Assembly: GCA_014728215.1 (NCBI GenBank)
Contig: WJLZ01000207.1
Span: forward strand, 1-32,140
DNA: 32,140 nt
Direction: 5' to 3'
Source: Chitinivibrionales bacterium
Lineage (GTDB): Bacteria; Fibrobacterota; Chitinivibrionia; Chitinivibrionales; WJKA01
This document shows, piece by piece, positions 8,394 through 16,556 of the stretch (its first letter is position 1; each line of letters starts with the position of its first letter). Both the position numbers and the translations under genes were made by a program. Under the pieces are notes generated by a model. It was given only the letters and a program-made list of their open reading frames with translations. It ran no database searches and was not told where the DNA came from.

Positions 8394-9461
8394 ATGAGTA
8401 TTTCCGAAAAAAGTTGCGGCTTTCAGCACGGCGGTAAGGATGTTAAACTCTACACATTAACAAACAAAAAGGGCATGGTTGCAGAAATCAGCAACTATGG
8501 CGGTATTGTGACCCGTCTCCTGGCCCCCGATAAGTCGGGGACTATGGCCGATATTGTCCTTGGCTATAACGACATCCAGGACTATATCAAGGCAACACCC
8601 TATTTCGGCTGTCTTGTCGGACGGTACGGCAACCGTATCGGGGGAGGCACATTTGAGCTGAATGGAGAAACATACTCACTGGCGCTCAACGAAGGCGGTA
8701 TCCGACACCTCCATGGGGGAGAGAAAGGTTTCGATAAGGTGGTCTGGGATGCAGAGCCGGTCGAAAGAGAAAATGAAAATGTTCTGCGATTGACCTATGT
8801 CAGCCCCGATGGTGAAGAGGGGTATCCCGGAACGCTTTCGGTGCAGGTCGATTATCGCTTGACCGACAACAACGAGCTTGCAATCGATTATACCGCCACA
8901 ACCGATAAGGACACGGTTGTCAACCTGACTCATCATTCTTATTTCAACCTTGCCGGTGACGGCTCCGGAGATATCCTCGATCATATCGTTCAGGTCAATG
9001 CGACAAAATATACGCCGGTCGATTCGAATCTTATCCCTACTGGAGAAATCGTGCCGGTTGCAGGAACTCCGCTGGATTTTACCACGACACGAAAAATCCG
9101 TAACCAGATCGGACATGATTTTGAACAATTGAAATTTGTCGGCGGCGGCATCGATCATAATTATGTGCTCGATAAAAAGAATAACGAAATGTTGCTCGCG
9201 GCCAAAATAAAAGAACCCACCACCGGACGCCTCCTTGAGGTCTATACCACCGAGCCGGGCATGCAGTTTTATACAGGAAATATGCTTGATGGTACCTTGA
9301 GGGGGAAAACCGGAAAGATCTACGAAAAACATGCAGGATTTTGCATGGAAACTCAGCATTTCCCCGATTCTCCCAATAAACCAGAGTTCCCATCAACCGA
9401 GCTGAAATCCGGGGAGACCTATCGGCACAACACTGTCTATCGATTCGGAGTGGAGCAATAA
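8394..9461 (+). CDS. galM: Aldose 1-epimerase (mutarotase)
   Basis: A 355-residue cytoplasmic enzyme that interconverts alpha and beta anomers of aldoses, feeding hexoses into glycolysis and the Leloir pathway. The beta-sandwich family signatures are present: GRYGNRIGGGTFELNG, RHLHGG (His107), NLTHHSYFNL (His181, the proposed catalytic acid), GGIDHNYVLD (Asp260), MQFYTGN, and FCMETQHFPDSPN, where Glu319 is the expected catalytic base. Length matches the family. It has no signal peptide. The ATG is preceded by AAAGGG at a normal distance. It appears to be transcribed alone, with no galactokinase or transferase beside it, and a stem with TTTT/AAAA arms follows at 9484. Confidence 0.96.
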   Translation: MSISEKSCGFQHGGKDVKLYTLTNKKGMVAEISNYGGIVTRLLAPDKSGTMADIVLGYNDIQDYIKATPYFGCLVGRYGNRIGGGTFELNGETYSLALNEGGIRHLHGGEKGFDKVVWDAEPVERENENVLRLTYVSPDGEEGYPGTLSVQVDYRLTDNNELAIDYTATTDKDTVVNLTHHSYFNLAGDGSGDILDHIVQVNATKYTPVDSNLIPTGEIVPVAGTPLDFTTTRKIRNQIGHDFEQLKFVGGGIDHNYVLDKKNNEMLLAAKIKEPTTGRLLEVYTTEPGMQFYTGNMLDGTLRGKTGKIYEKHAGFCMETQHFPDSPNKPEFPSTELKSGETYRHNTVYRFGVEQ

Positions 9462-9483
9462 GGCGCTGAAATCGTTTCTGCCC

Positions 9484-9507
9484 CCGGTTTTCAGTATTCA
9501 AAACCGG
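9484..9507. terminator. Inverted repeat after galM, possible terminator
   Basis: CCGGTTTT (9484-9491) and AAAACCGG (9500-9507) form a perfect 8-base stem with an 8-base loop, 22 bases after the galM stop. No T-run follows on either strand, so termination by this stem alone is uncertain. Confidence 0.4.
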
Positions 9508-9876
9508 TACTCATAAATTCGCTTGTTTAATCCATTCTTCAGGAGAAGTCGCCATATGCTATCCTTTCTTCGGTAATAAAGTATAATAGTTTTTTAATTC
9601 CAACACTTTTCATTTTATAAACCGAATATTATTTTGTTGGTGGATATCATTCATTAAAAAAGGCTGGAAGGAGTGATATCTCACCAATTTTATACAAGTG
9701 TAAACACATTTGTATTAAAGTAAGGCTTAATGGAAAGTGCTGCAATACATTTAAAGCAGACAACTAACACAGGCTCTGCGCCTCCTTTACACGTTGTAGT
9801 TAAAATTTAAATCGGAAATGCTCTTTCCGCATTCTTATAGTGTATGACGGTATAATCAGGTATAGGGGACGACAAA
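9508..9876. other. Gene-free AT-rich gap before a small lipoprotein
   Basis: I see no coding region here. The gap contains an imperfect dyad (9693-9714, arms TACAA...TTGTA around GTGTAAACAC), a perfect small hairpin CGGAAA/TTTCCG (9813-9818, 9824-9829), and a -10-like TATAAT (9851-9856) upstream of the small lipoprotein with no well-spaced -35 box. These are candidate control elements for the gene at 9877. Confidence 0.3.
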
Positions 9877-10050
9877 ATGCATAGGTATATTAAAAGAAGT
9901 TTATCTTTTTTGTTTATAGTTCTGATTTTGATTTCAGGATTAAATTCTTGCACTGCGTACAATAATCATCTTGAAGTATCTAATCTTGAAAAAATTAACG
10001 AGTTCCATCGGGAACAGGCAACAGATTCACTCCAGGCAAAGGCGGAATAA
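9877..10050 (+). CDS. Very small lipoprotein (57 aa)
   Basis: An open frame of 57 codons below the usual gene-caller cutoff. It starts MHRYIKRSLS, continues with a hydrophobic core FLFIVLILIS, and has a lipobox-like LNSC (Cys25; Asn at -2 is unusual). The mature part is only about 33 residues and is charged and helical (NLEKINEFHREQ). AGGGGA lies 8 bases upstream of the ATG. It resembles entericidin-like or Lpp-like small envelope peptides only in size and layout. The leader-plus-lipobox organisation makes chance unlikely, but the function is unknown. Confidence 0.55.
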   Translation: MHRYIKRSLSFLFIVLILISGLNSCTAYNNHLEVSNLEKINEFHREQATDSLQAKAE

Positions 10051-10177
10051 TCTGCTGATATTATCACTGAATTCCCCGACAAGATCAGTAGATTATATTG
10101 ATTGAGGGGGAACGCGGGGAAAAGGAACTATTTTATTAATCCAGCATCCAGTATCCGATAACCGGCGTCTATCACTT

Positions 10178-10597
10178 ATGGAACATCGCTACGACCCTTT
10201 CAGAGATGAAAAGTACGATTTTTCCGAAGATTCAGATTCTCTTCGGGTAAAATCGGTGGGGGAGAGTTATTTCCTGCAGAATAACCAGCATGTGTCGGCG
10301 CGGAGGGCCCGGAATCGGCTCCATCATCACTACAATCTCAAAAAAGAACCTAAAGATTATTTCGGTACCATGAAAAAGGCTGCCGATGAGACAAATAAAA
10401 ATCTCGAAAAAAATGATTCGCCCTTTCGAATTGCTATCTATCAGGAAAACGATGATGTCATTATCGATCTGATACAGCTCGATAAAGGGGGGCATATTGT
10501 TAAGGAAACCCACAAAAATATTACCCACGAAGATTTCTCTGTCTGGATCGATGATATCGTAAAGGCTGAAGGGCTGTTCTTTGACGGTACCGCGTAA
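10178..10597 (+). CDS. Small FlaG-like protein of unknown function
   Basis: A 139-residue soluble protein. The N-terminal half is polar and basic (SARRARNRLHHHYNLKK) and probably disordered. The C-terminal half has the layout of a FlaG-type domain: a helix ADETNKNLEKND, then strands FRIAIYQENDDVIIDLIQLDKGGHIVKE, then THEDFSVWIDDIV. In FlaG proteins the comparable stretch reads along the lines of 'N..L....L.F...E.....V.V.D..T.EVIR.IP.E', so the match is distant and lacks the I-P motif. No flagellar gene is nearby. No Shine-Dalgarno is evident before the ATG. It sits in the same direction as the transaldolase, 166 bases upstream of it. Confidence 0.65.
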   Translation: MEHRYDPFRDEKYDFSEDSDSLRVKSVGESYFLQNNQHVSARRARNRLHHHYNLKKEPKDYFGTMKKAADETNKNLEKNDSPFRIAIYQENDDVIIDLIQLDKGGHIVKETHKNITHEDFSVWIDDIVKAEGLFFDGTA

Positions 10598-10673
10598 GCT
10601 AAATGAACTCCGAAATTTTTGTCTTTATATACATTTCTGTTTTCGGTTGAATACCGTTCCCCCCGATAATGCT

Positions 10674-10703
10674 CATCCGGCATATATGCCACCATCCGGC
10701 ATA
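10674..10703. promoter_or_regulatory. Two CATCCGGCATA direct repeats, candidate operator
   Basis: The 11-base word CATCCGGCATA occurs at 10674-10684 and again at 10693-10703, a 19-base period, about two helical turns. The first copy overlaps a perfect palindrome GGCATATATGCC (10679-10690). The pair ends 60 bases upstream of the transaldolase start, where a regulator could act on its promoter. Confidence 0.4.
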
Positions 10704-10763
10704 ATAGTTGCTTCTTTTTTGTTTCCATTTATTGTTGAAATCTAAACCTATAAGGAGGCGGAA

Positions 10764-12026
10764 ATGCTTAATACTATTGACGCGGTAGCTGTGCCCGATC
10801 AGAACATTATCGATGAAAGTGAAGATTTCCTTAAAAACAGTGTTGATTTAAATGTACCTCCCAAAGAGTATCCTGATGATCAGTTTTGGGCCGGTTTGCG
10901 TGCTGTGGGAAGTGAATTGTGGCTGGATACCGGCGATATGGAGGGCGCCGCACAACTATGGAATAAAGAATTTTCGGCTCTTACGACTAACAATACGCTT
11001 CTTAATAAAGAAATCCAGAAGGGGATTTATGATGATATTATTCTTGAGGCCAATAAGCTGGTTAAGGGCCTCGATGAACTGCAGCGGATTGTTGAGATAG
11101 CCTTCATCCTCAATGCTCATCATGCATTACGCCTGGTGCAAAGATTTGGGGCACAGGTAAGCGTGGAACTTCATACCGCACTCGCTCATGATCCCGAGGC
11201 AACAGTTCTCTATGCGCAGCGTTTTCACCGGATTTGTCCCTCGAACTTTATCATAAAAATCCCCCACACACCATCAGGCCTTCTTTCGACCCGAAAAGTT
11301 CGCGATCTTGGCATTCCAGTCAATTATACCCTCGGATTCAGTGCCCGTCAGAACTATATCGCAACAGCGATGGCTCATCCGAGCTATGTAAATGTTTTTC
11401 TGGGGCGGCTCAATTCCTTTGTTGCAGACAACAGCCTTGGAACGGGCGATATGGTGGGAGAAAAAACAACGCTGGCAAGCCAGGAGGGGGTACAAAAAGT
11501 ATCTCAACAGAACAGGGGATCAACCCGTCAGATAGCTGCAAGCATGCGTGCTGCTTCTCAGGTAGCCGATCTTGCCGGTGTCGATGTCTATACCATGCCG
11601 GTCACTGTAGCTTCAGCAGCTAAGAAAGAGCTTGACGGTCATTGGGAATCAAAACGTCATGAGGAATACAACGTAGCATTAAATCCCGATGTACCGGCAG
11701 GAGAACTTCACCTTGAAAAGCTCTGGGAAATCAGCGAAAAAGAGGAAAATTTTGTTCGTGATATCAGAGAAAATATGCCTGCTGATGAGCGGGAATTGCT
11801 TCAACAGCTCAAAGATGCCGGTATCCATGATTTCTTTCCGGAAATGAGTGGTGAAGAATCGGCAACGATCATTGCAGACGGAAAAATACCTCAGTATACA
11901 AAATGGCGGGGCCGGATAAAAGAGGAAAATCTCTCCGTTGATTCCCTGATAAATATGGCCGGCCTCGGTTCCTTTACGACCGATCAGGCTTCCCTGGATA
12001 ACCGTATCAGGAAGCTTATTTCGTAA
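10764..12026 (+). CDS. Transaldolase-family protein, long divergent form
   Basis: A 420-residue (beta/alpha)8 enzyme of the transaldolase family, which transfers a dihydroxyacetone unit between sugar phosphates in the non-oxidative pentose phosphate pathway. Signatures visible are LWLDTGD (residues 52-58), FSALTTNNTLLNKEI (70-84, matching the TTNP region with N replacing P), NFIIKIPHTPSG (Lys165, the Schiff-base lysine) and VNYTLGFSARQNYIA with VNVFLGRL. It is about 80-200 residues longer than typical transaldolases, with an extra C-terminal region (about 330-420) ending in a transaldolase-like acidic helix. A strong AAGGAGG precedes the ATG. The substrate may differ from the classical one. 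Confidence 0.85.
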   Translation: MLNTIDAVAVPDQNIIDESEDFLKNSVDLNVPPKEYPDDQFWAGLRAVGSELWLDTGDMEGAAQLWNKEFSALTTNNTLLNKEIQKGIYDDIILEANKLVKGLDELQRIVEIAFILNAHHALRLVQRFGAQVSVELHTALAHDPEATVLYAQRFHRICPSNFIIKIPHTPSGLLSTRKVRDLGIPVNYTLGFSARQNYIATAMAHPSYVNVFLGRLNSFVADNSLGTGDMVGEKTTLASQEGVQKVSQQNRGSTRQIAASMRAASQVADLAGVDVYTMPVTVASAAKKELDGHWESKRHEEYNVALNPDVPAGELHLEKLWEISEKEENFVRDIRENMPADERELLQQLKDAGIHDFFPEMSGEESATIIADGKIPQYTKWRGRIKEENLSVDSLINMAGLGSFTTDQASLDNRIRKLIS

Positions 12027-12075
12027 TTCGATTGGATCGAGAATCGTGGGAACCGGGACATTGCGCAGGCTGCTT

Positions 12076-12984
12076 TCAGCGGGTAGTTACTCCCAGCTTT
12101 TGTCGCAGGTACAGGTGCTCGTTTCCATTTTGACGCCAATATGGTTCGCGGTGTGATTCCATTAGCCGACCCGTGGAACCATCGGATTTTATCCAGGAAA
12201 GTATCCGGTGGGGGTATGATGCTTCAACCCATACCAACGTATTTTGATCTCCATATTTCCACCGGAAGGGAACGGCTGCAGTATTTCCCGAGGGGGAAGG
12301 ATGTACCGCCTTTTTCCCCTTTGTGAGTATCGCATCCACTATGGCATGTAATTTATGATTTTTCCGGCGTTTCCAGGCTGAAGGGATAAGTTTGAGTGAT
12401 TTCTTTTCTCCCCTTTTCAGGTACGGCCCCTGCAGCTCACGGATTTTAATCCAGAGATTCTCTTCTGTTTCGACAGTATCGTGGTGAGGTATGGAAAGCG
12501 CTCGTTCTCCTTCCGATTCAAAATAGGAATAGAGTGCAATGTCATAGGTGCGATCGTTTCGTATGGCTCTTTCAAATACCGTCCCGCACCATTCCTGGCT
12601 GGTAAAGGAGACTTTCATTGTGGCTCCCCGGGCAATATCCCTTTTCTTTTCCACAGAAGAAAAAACCGATGTCATAACACTGTAATTATATATTCCCGTA
12701 GGAAAACGAAGGATATCGTTTAATTTCAGTACTCTGATTTTTTTGTTTTCAGGAAGTTTTTCATCGGGTTTAATATATGTTGCAAGCCGCATCGGTTCGG
12801 TCACAAAAACCATCACCCGGACCCCTTTGCGAAGTTCACCATACCGTTCTTCAGAGATGGAATAGGTCGATATTTCAGCATTGCCGTCATACCAGAGATC
12901 GGTAAAAGGGCCCGAAAAGAGAGTAGTGGACAGAAAAAGAGAAAAAAGTGAAATTTTATGAGAAGTTCTTGATATAGTCATCAT
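12076..12984 (-). CDS. Conserved exported protein of unknown function
   Basis: A 302-residue protein with a signal peptide (LFSLFLSTTLFSG). The mature start LWYDGNAEISTYSISEERYGELRKGVRVMVFVTEPM and the later YNYSVMTSVF and SFTSQEWCGTVFERA match a family I know from Bacteroidota genomes, where members are sometimes wrongly labelled 'septum formation inhibitor Maf'. It is not related to true Maf. The family has no established function; the protein should lie in the periplasm or outer membrane. It overlaps the upstream DUF255 gene by 4 bases (ATGA), so the two are coupled. Convergent with the transaldolase gene, 49 bases away. Confidence 0.8.
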   Translation of the reverse strand: MMTISRTSHKISLFSLFLSTTLFSGPFTDLWYDGNAEISTYSISEERYGELRKGVRVMVFVTEPMRLATYIKPDEKLPENKKIRVLKLNDILRFPTGIYNYSVMTSVFSSVEKKRDIARGATMKVSFTSQEWCGTVFERAIRNDRTYDIALYSYFESEGERALSIPHHDTVETEENLWIKIRELQGPYLKRGEKKSLKLIPSAWKRRKNHKLHAIVDAILTKGKKAVHPSPSGNTAAVPFRWKYGDQNTLVWVEASYPHRILSWIKSDGSTGRLMESHREPYWRQNGNEHLYLRQKLGVTTR

Positions 12985-15092
12985 TCTCCTTCTGAAGAGG
13001 TTAACTGTTCTATTAATCCTTCGCTTGTAGTAACCGGATTTTTACAACTAAAATTGCTGCACACATACGCGGTAGTCCGGTCGGAAATCATTGGCTTCGC
13101 CTTAAGCAGGGGTATTTTTGATACTATATCAAAAGCTGATTGACTTTGAGGGTCAACAAAGGCGATCACTTTGTTGGGAATAAACTGAGAATGAATGGTC
13201 CTCAGCATGGCACAGGTATCCGGTGATTCTGCATTTCCGATAAGGGCTATTTCTCTGGGAGGGTTGAGGTAGAAATCTTCTGCAGTAAGAAGGGTCGCGC
13301 TGATGAGCGGTGATGTGGTGACCTGCCCGGAGAAACGGACCAGTAGTTCTTCTGCTTTTTTGAAATATTCCTTATTATCGAATAGTTTGGCGCATCGAAG
13401 AAGAACCTGTGCTGCAATCGCATTACCGGATGGGAGTGCTGCATCACTGACGGATTTCGACCGGCTGACAGGATTATCATGACAGGTTGCCGTAAAGTAA
13501 AAACCATGGCCCTGGGGATCGTAAAAATCTCTGATCATGCTATCGGCAATTACCCGCGCCCGGTGTAACCAGTCAGTCTCGAATGACGATTCATATAGAT
13601 CGATGAGTGCAGAACAGAAATAGGCATAATCATCGAGGAAACCGGCCTGTTTGACGGTGCCGTTTCGGTAGATGCGGTAGAGTGTGTTTTCGCGGAAAAG
13701 GGTAGAAGAAATAAAATTTGCCGCTTTCACCGCTGCATCAAGATACTGTTTCTCTTCAAGTATGCAGTATCCATGGGTCAATGATGATATCATCAGGCTG
13801 TTCCATGAGGTAATAAGCTTGTCATCTTTACCGGGAGGTGCTCGTTTGCTGCGATGGGCATAAAGTTTTGTATGTGATTCATTTATTACCTTTTCCAATT
13901 CATGTATGGGTATCGAATGTTTCTTTGCAATCGCTTCTTTACTTTTTGTTATATGAGGTATATTCTTACCTTCCAGATGAGGTTCTCGAGCATCGAAATT
14001 TCCCTGTGAAAGGATGGAATAGTAGTCTGCTGCAATACTGCCTTTTTCTTCACCTAAGAGATCAACAAATTCATTGTAATCCCATACATAGAATGCACCT
14101 TCTTTACCTTCACTGTCGGCATCCTGGCTCGAATGAAATCCCCCGGTGCTGTTGGTCATGTCCCGAAGGACATAATTGAGTGTGTCGACGGCAATTTCTT
14201 TGTAGAGCGGCTTTTTTGTTGCCTGAAATGCATGAAGATAAATGCTACTGAGAAGAGCGTTGTCATAGAGCATTTTTTCGAAATGGGGGACCAGCCATTT
14301 CCTGTCGGTTGCATATCGATGGAATCCGCCGCCGATATGATCATAGATGCCGCCCATTGCCATGTTTTTGAGGGTGAGCTCGGTCATGGTAAGGTAAGCG
14401 CTTTCTTTTTTCGAACTATACTGGCCTAAAAGAAATGACAGGACAGGTGCCTGGGGGAATTTCGGGGCAGTGCCAAACCCTCCGAACTGGTTGTCAAACA
14501 GTTCTTCAATCTTTTCAAGTGCATTTTTGAGCATGGAATGGGTGGGCATTTGGCCGGGCACGGTTTCATCTGTTTCCGATTTCCTGATCGAGTCGAGAAC
14601 CATTTCGGAGTTTTTTATCATACTGTCTTTCATTTCTTTCCAGGCCTTTGCAATGCGAAGGAGAAGGGTTTTAAACCCGATAAGTCCATAGGCATCGGTT
14701 GGAGGAAAATAGGTGCCGCCAAAAAACGGTTTAAGGTCGGGAGTCAAAAACACAGTCAGGGGCCATCCTCCCTGGCCGGTCATGTGCTGGACCGCTGTCA
14801 TATAAGTAGAATCAAGGTCGGGGTTCTCTTCCCTGTCTACTTTAATAGAGATGAAATTTTGATTGAGGATGGAGGCTGTTTCTTCGTCCTCAAAAGATTC
14901 CTTCTCCATAACATGACACCAGTGACAGGCACTGTAGCCGATCGAAAGAAATATCGGCATATCTTCTTTCCTAGAAAGCCCCAGCGACCTATCATTCCAG
15001 GAATACCAGTCTACCGGATTGTGTGCATGCTGAAGAAGGTAGGGGCTTGTTTCGTGGATCAGTTGATTTGTATGGACCTGCGTTTCATTCAT
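12981..15092 (-). CDS. DUF255 (YyaL/SSP411-type) thioredoxin-fold protein
   Basis: A 703-residue cytoplasmic protein. The N-terminal thioredoxin-like domain (about 1-170) has the family hallmark ETSPYLLQHAHNPVDWY and a CxxC site SACHWCHVMEKESFED (Cys56, Cys59), plus GGWPLTVFLTPDLKPFFGGTYFPP. The rest is an (alpha/alpha)-barrel like those of N-acylglucosamine 2-epimerases (GGIYDHIGGGFHRYATD, SWNSLMISSLTHGY, FLDDYAYF). The biochemical role of this widespread family is not settled. The start MNETQVHTNQ is supported by AAAGGG upstream; a start 7 codons earlier lacks support. It overlaps the following gene by 4 bases. Confidence 0.94.
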   Translation of the reverse strand: MNETQVHTNQLIHETSPYLLQHAHNPVDWYSWNDRSLGLSRKEDMPIFLSIGYSACHWCHVMEKESFEDEETASILNQNFISIKVDREENPDLDSTYMTAVQHMTGQGGWPLTVFLTPDLKPFFGGTYFPPTDAYGLIGFKTLLLRIAKAWKEMKDSMIKNSEMVLDSIRKSETDETVPGQMPTHSMLKNALEKIEELFDNQFGGFGTAPKFPQAPVLSFLLGQYSSKKESAYLTMTELTLKNMAMGGIYDHIGGGFHRYATDRKWLVPHFEKMLYDNALLSSIYLHAFQATKKPLYKEIAVDTLNYVLRDMTNSTGGFHSSQDADSEGKEGAFYVWDYNEFVDLLGEEKGSIAADYYSILSQGNFDAREPHLEGKNIPHITKSKEAIAKKHSIPIHELEKVINESHTKLYAHRSKRAPPGKDDKLITSWNSLMISSLTHGYCILEEKQYLDAAVKAANFISSTLFRENTLYRIYRNGTVKQAGFLDDYAYFCSALIDLYESSFETDWLHRARVIADSMIRDFYDPQGHGFYFTATCHDNPVSRSKSVSDAALPSGNAIAAQVLLRCAKLFDNKEYFKKAEELLVRFSGQVTTSPLISATLLTAEDFYLNPPREIALIGNAESPDTCAMLRTIHSQFIPNKVIAFVDPQSQSAFDIVSKIPLLKAKPMISDRTTAYVCSNFSCKNPVTTSEGLIEQLTSSEGE

Positions 15093-15128
15093 TTTGCACC
15101 CTTTGAATAACAATGATTTGTGATGCTC

Positions 15129-15157
15129 TTATTATATAAAAGCGAATACCATGCCAA
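15129..15157 (-). promoter_or_regulatory. Possible promoter for the DUF255 operon
   Basis: On the minus strand TTGGCA (complement of 15152-15157) precedes an AT-rich -10 region: TATAAT at 15 bases spacing (complement of 15131-15136) or TAATAA at 17 bases (complement of 15129-15134). It lies about 40 bases upstream of the chosen start. Confidence 0.4.
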
Positions 15158-15219
15158 TAATATGGAATATTTTATTTTATTTTCAGTTCTTTTAATAATA
15201 TTTCAGAGGGGAAGTATTT

Positions 15220-15927
15220 ATGAGAGTTTTCGTTTTTAGTTACCTTCTATGGCTTGGCAGTGTATGTACGGTCCATTCGGCGCCGGAAATTTCATTTGAG
15301 AAGACCGATTACCACTACGGCACGTTCAAAGAACGGGCCCATGAGCGCATTTCTTATTCAATTGCCGTAGGGAACAAAGGCACTGAAACAATGAAAATTA
15401 ATGATGTTCGCAAGAGCTGCGGATGCACCGATGTGACGTATGATACACTGATTAAGCCTGGAAAGACAGGCCATATCAAGCCGGTGATCGATTTGAAAGG
15501 TATTCGGGGCATGATGACCAAAAGTGTGACGGTGCTGTCCAACGATCCTGAAAAACCGTCGCAAAAAATTCATTTAAAAGCATACATAATTCCTTTTGTA
15601 CATATTCAGTCTCGGTATATCCGACTTGTAGTCGGCAATAATCCGAAAAAGGTGGACGTGTTCATCAAAGCGGATATAAAAGATTTCAAGGTTACCGATA
15701 TGTACCTTTACAATATGAATAAGGGTGAAGATAAGGGGCGACCGATTTCCATACCTTTCAAGCTGTCTTCTCTCAACAAAAAAGATAAACATGGAACGCA
15801 TCAATACCGTCTCTCCCTGCCCCCACCGTCGTTGAATGATTCGGTTTACGGCATCTTTGTGCTTAAAACAAATCACCCGAAACGACCTGAAATACGCGTA
15901 CAGGGGGCGGTAGAGGTAGTGAGGTAA
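15220..15927 (+). CDS. Exported DUF1573-domain protein
   Basis: A 235-residue protein with a signal peptide (MRVFVFSYLLWLGSVCTVHS, cleavage near residue 20). The mature N-terminal domain is DUF1573, an Ig-like fold common in Bacteroidota and Planctomycetota: FEKTDYHYGTFKE, then VRKSCGCTDVTYDTLIKPGKTG with the paired cysteines (Cys67, Cys69), then the VTVLSNDPEKPSQKIHLKA strand. The C-terminal 110 residues are beta-rich and unassigned. The function of DUF1573 proteins is not established; they act in the periplasm or on the surface. AGAGGGGA gives a good ribosome site. Its 3' end is overlapped by a convergent ORF on the other strand. Confidence 0.9.
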   Translation: MRVFVFSYLLWLGSVCTVHSAPEISFEKTDYHYGTFKERAHERISYSIAVGNKGTETMKINDVRKSCGCTDVTYDTLIKPGKTGHIKPVIDLKGIRGMMTKSVTVLSNDPEKPSQKIHLKAYIIPFVHIQSRYIRLVVGNNPKKVDVFIKADIKDFKVTDMYLYNMNKGEDKGRPISIPFKLSSLNKKDKHGTHQYRLSLPPPSLNDSVYGIFVLKTNHPKRPEIRVQGAVEVVR

Positions 15928-16270
15928 GCGAGGACATCCAAGAATCTGAGTGTTTTCCTACATTGAGCAGTGATAACGCTTTGTTCCTGTCAAGGTGAAA
16001 TATGTTATACAAACTTTTTATTGCCGGTTCGGACAGGGGCATAATCCCTGCATCGCCTACGGAAATTGAAAGAGGACCGTCGATTGTGGATATTTTGGCA
16101 TCGTCGAAAGGTTCATAATCCTGGACTTTGATATACCCTCCACCACCGGATGCACGTGACATGAGAATATGGCCGTCGGGAGCAGGTATTGTCTTGATAC
16201 AACCGAAGAATAAAAACAACATGATAAAAATGGATTTACTGAATAACAAAATTACCTGTTTCATATTCAT
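15863..16270 (-). CDS. Possible small lipoprotein, convergent with DUF1573 gene
   Basis: A 135-residue open frame with an N-terminal hydrophobic leader (KSIFIMLFLFFGC) and lipobox-like FFGC (Cys24). The mature part has ordered-looking sequence (DGHILMSRASGGGGYIKVQDYEPFDDAK, GPLSISVGDAGIMPLSEPAIKSLYNIF). The last 65 bases overlap the 3' end of the DUF1573 gene on the other strand, and no Shine-Dalgarno precedes either of the two candidate ATGs (MNMK or MKQV). The leader and composition favour a real gene, and the overlap and missing ribosome site argue against. No family recognised. Confidence 0.45.
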   Translation of the reverse strand: MNMKQVILLFSKSIFIMLFLFFGCIKTIPAPDGHILMSRASGGGGYIKVQDYEPFDDAKISTIDGPLSISVGDAGIMPLSEPAIKSLYNIFHLDRNKALSLLNVGKHSDSWMSSLTSLPLPPPVRVFQVVSGDLF

Positions 16271-16556
16271 TGCGGCACTGCTTTTTTTGTGATATGATGG
16301 AGAAAGGGTATCTGGAATTGTTTCAACAGAGGTAATGGAAAGGTGCTTTTTGCCTTTTTTGTGCCTTCAGGTACTCTTGTCAATATATCAGTTTGTGGCG
16401 AACAGATCAACAGAAAACTTTCACATTCTGTTGTGTCCGGGCATTGCAATTCTTTGCAAAACAACGCGGGACCTGCCGGTAATTCTTTGTTTTCTTTTGG
16501 TTCAGCAACTATTTTGTCTTGGGAGTCAACCAGGAGAATATGAGGTGCGAGTAAGA
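16271..16556. other. Gap of uncertain content
   Basis: Open frames exist on both strands here (minus 16267-16590; plus frames starting 16335 and 16343) but none has a ribosome site, a domain signature or a convincing signal sequence. The plus frame from 16335 is simply an upstream extension of the lipoprotein at 16557. I cannot assign a gene. Confidence 0.3.

Noticed and set aside
8676-9359. 227-codon minus frame antisense to galM
   Set aside because: Lies entirely within galM, which has all the catalytic residues; no ribosome site or domain on the opposite strand.
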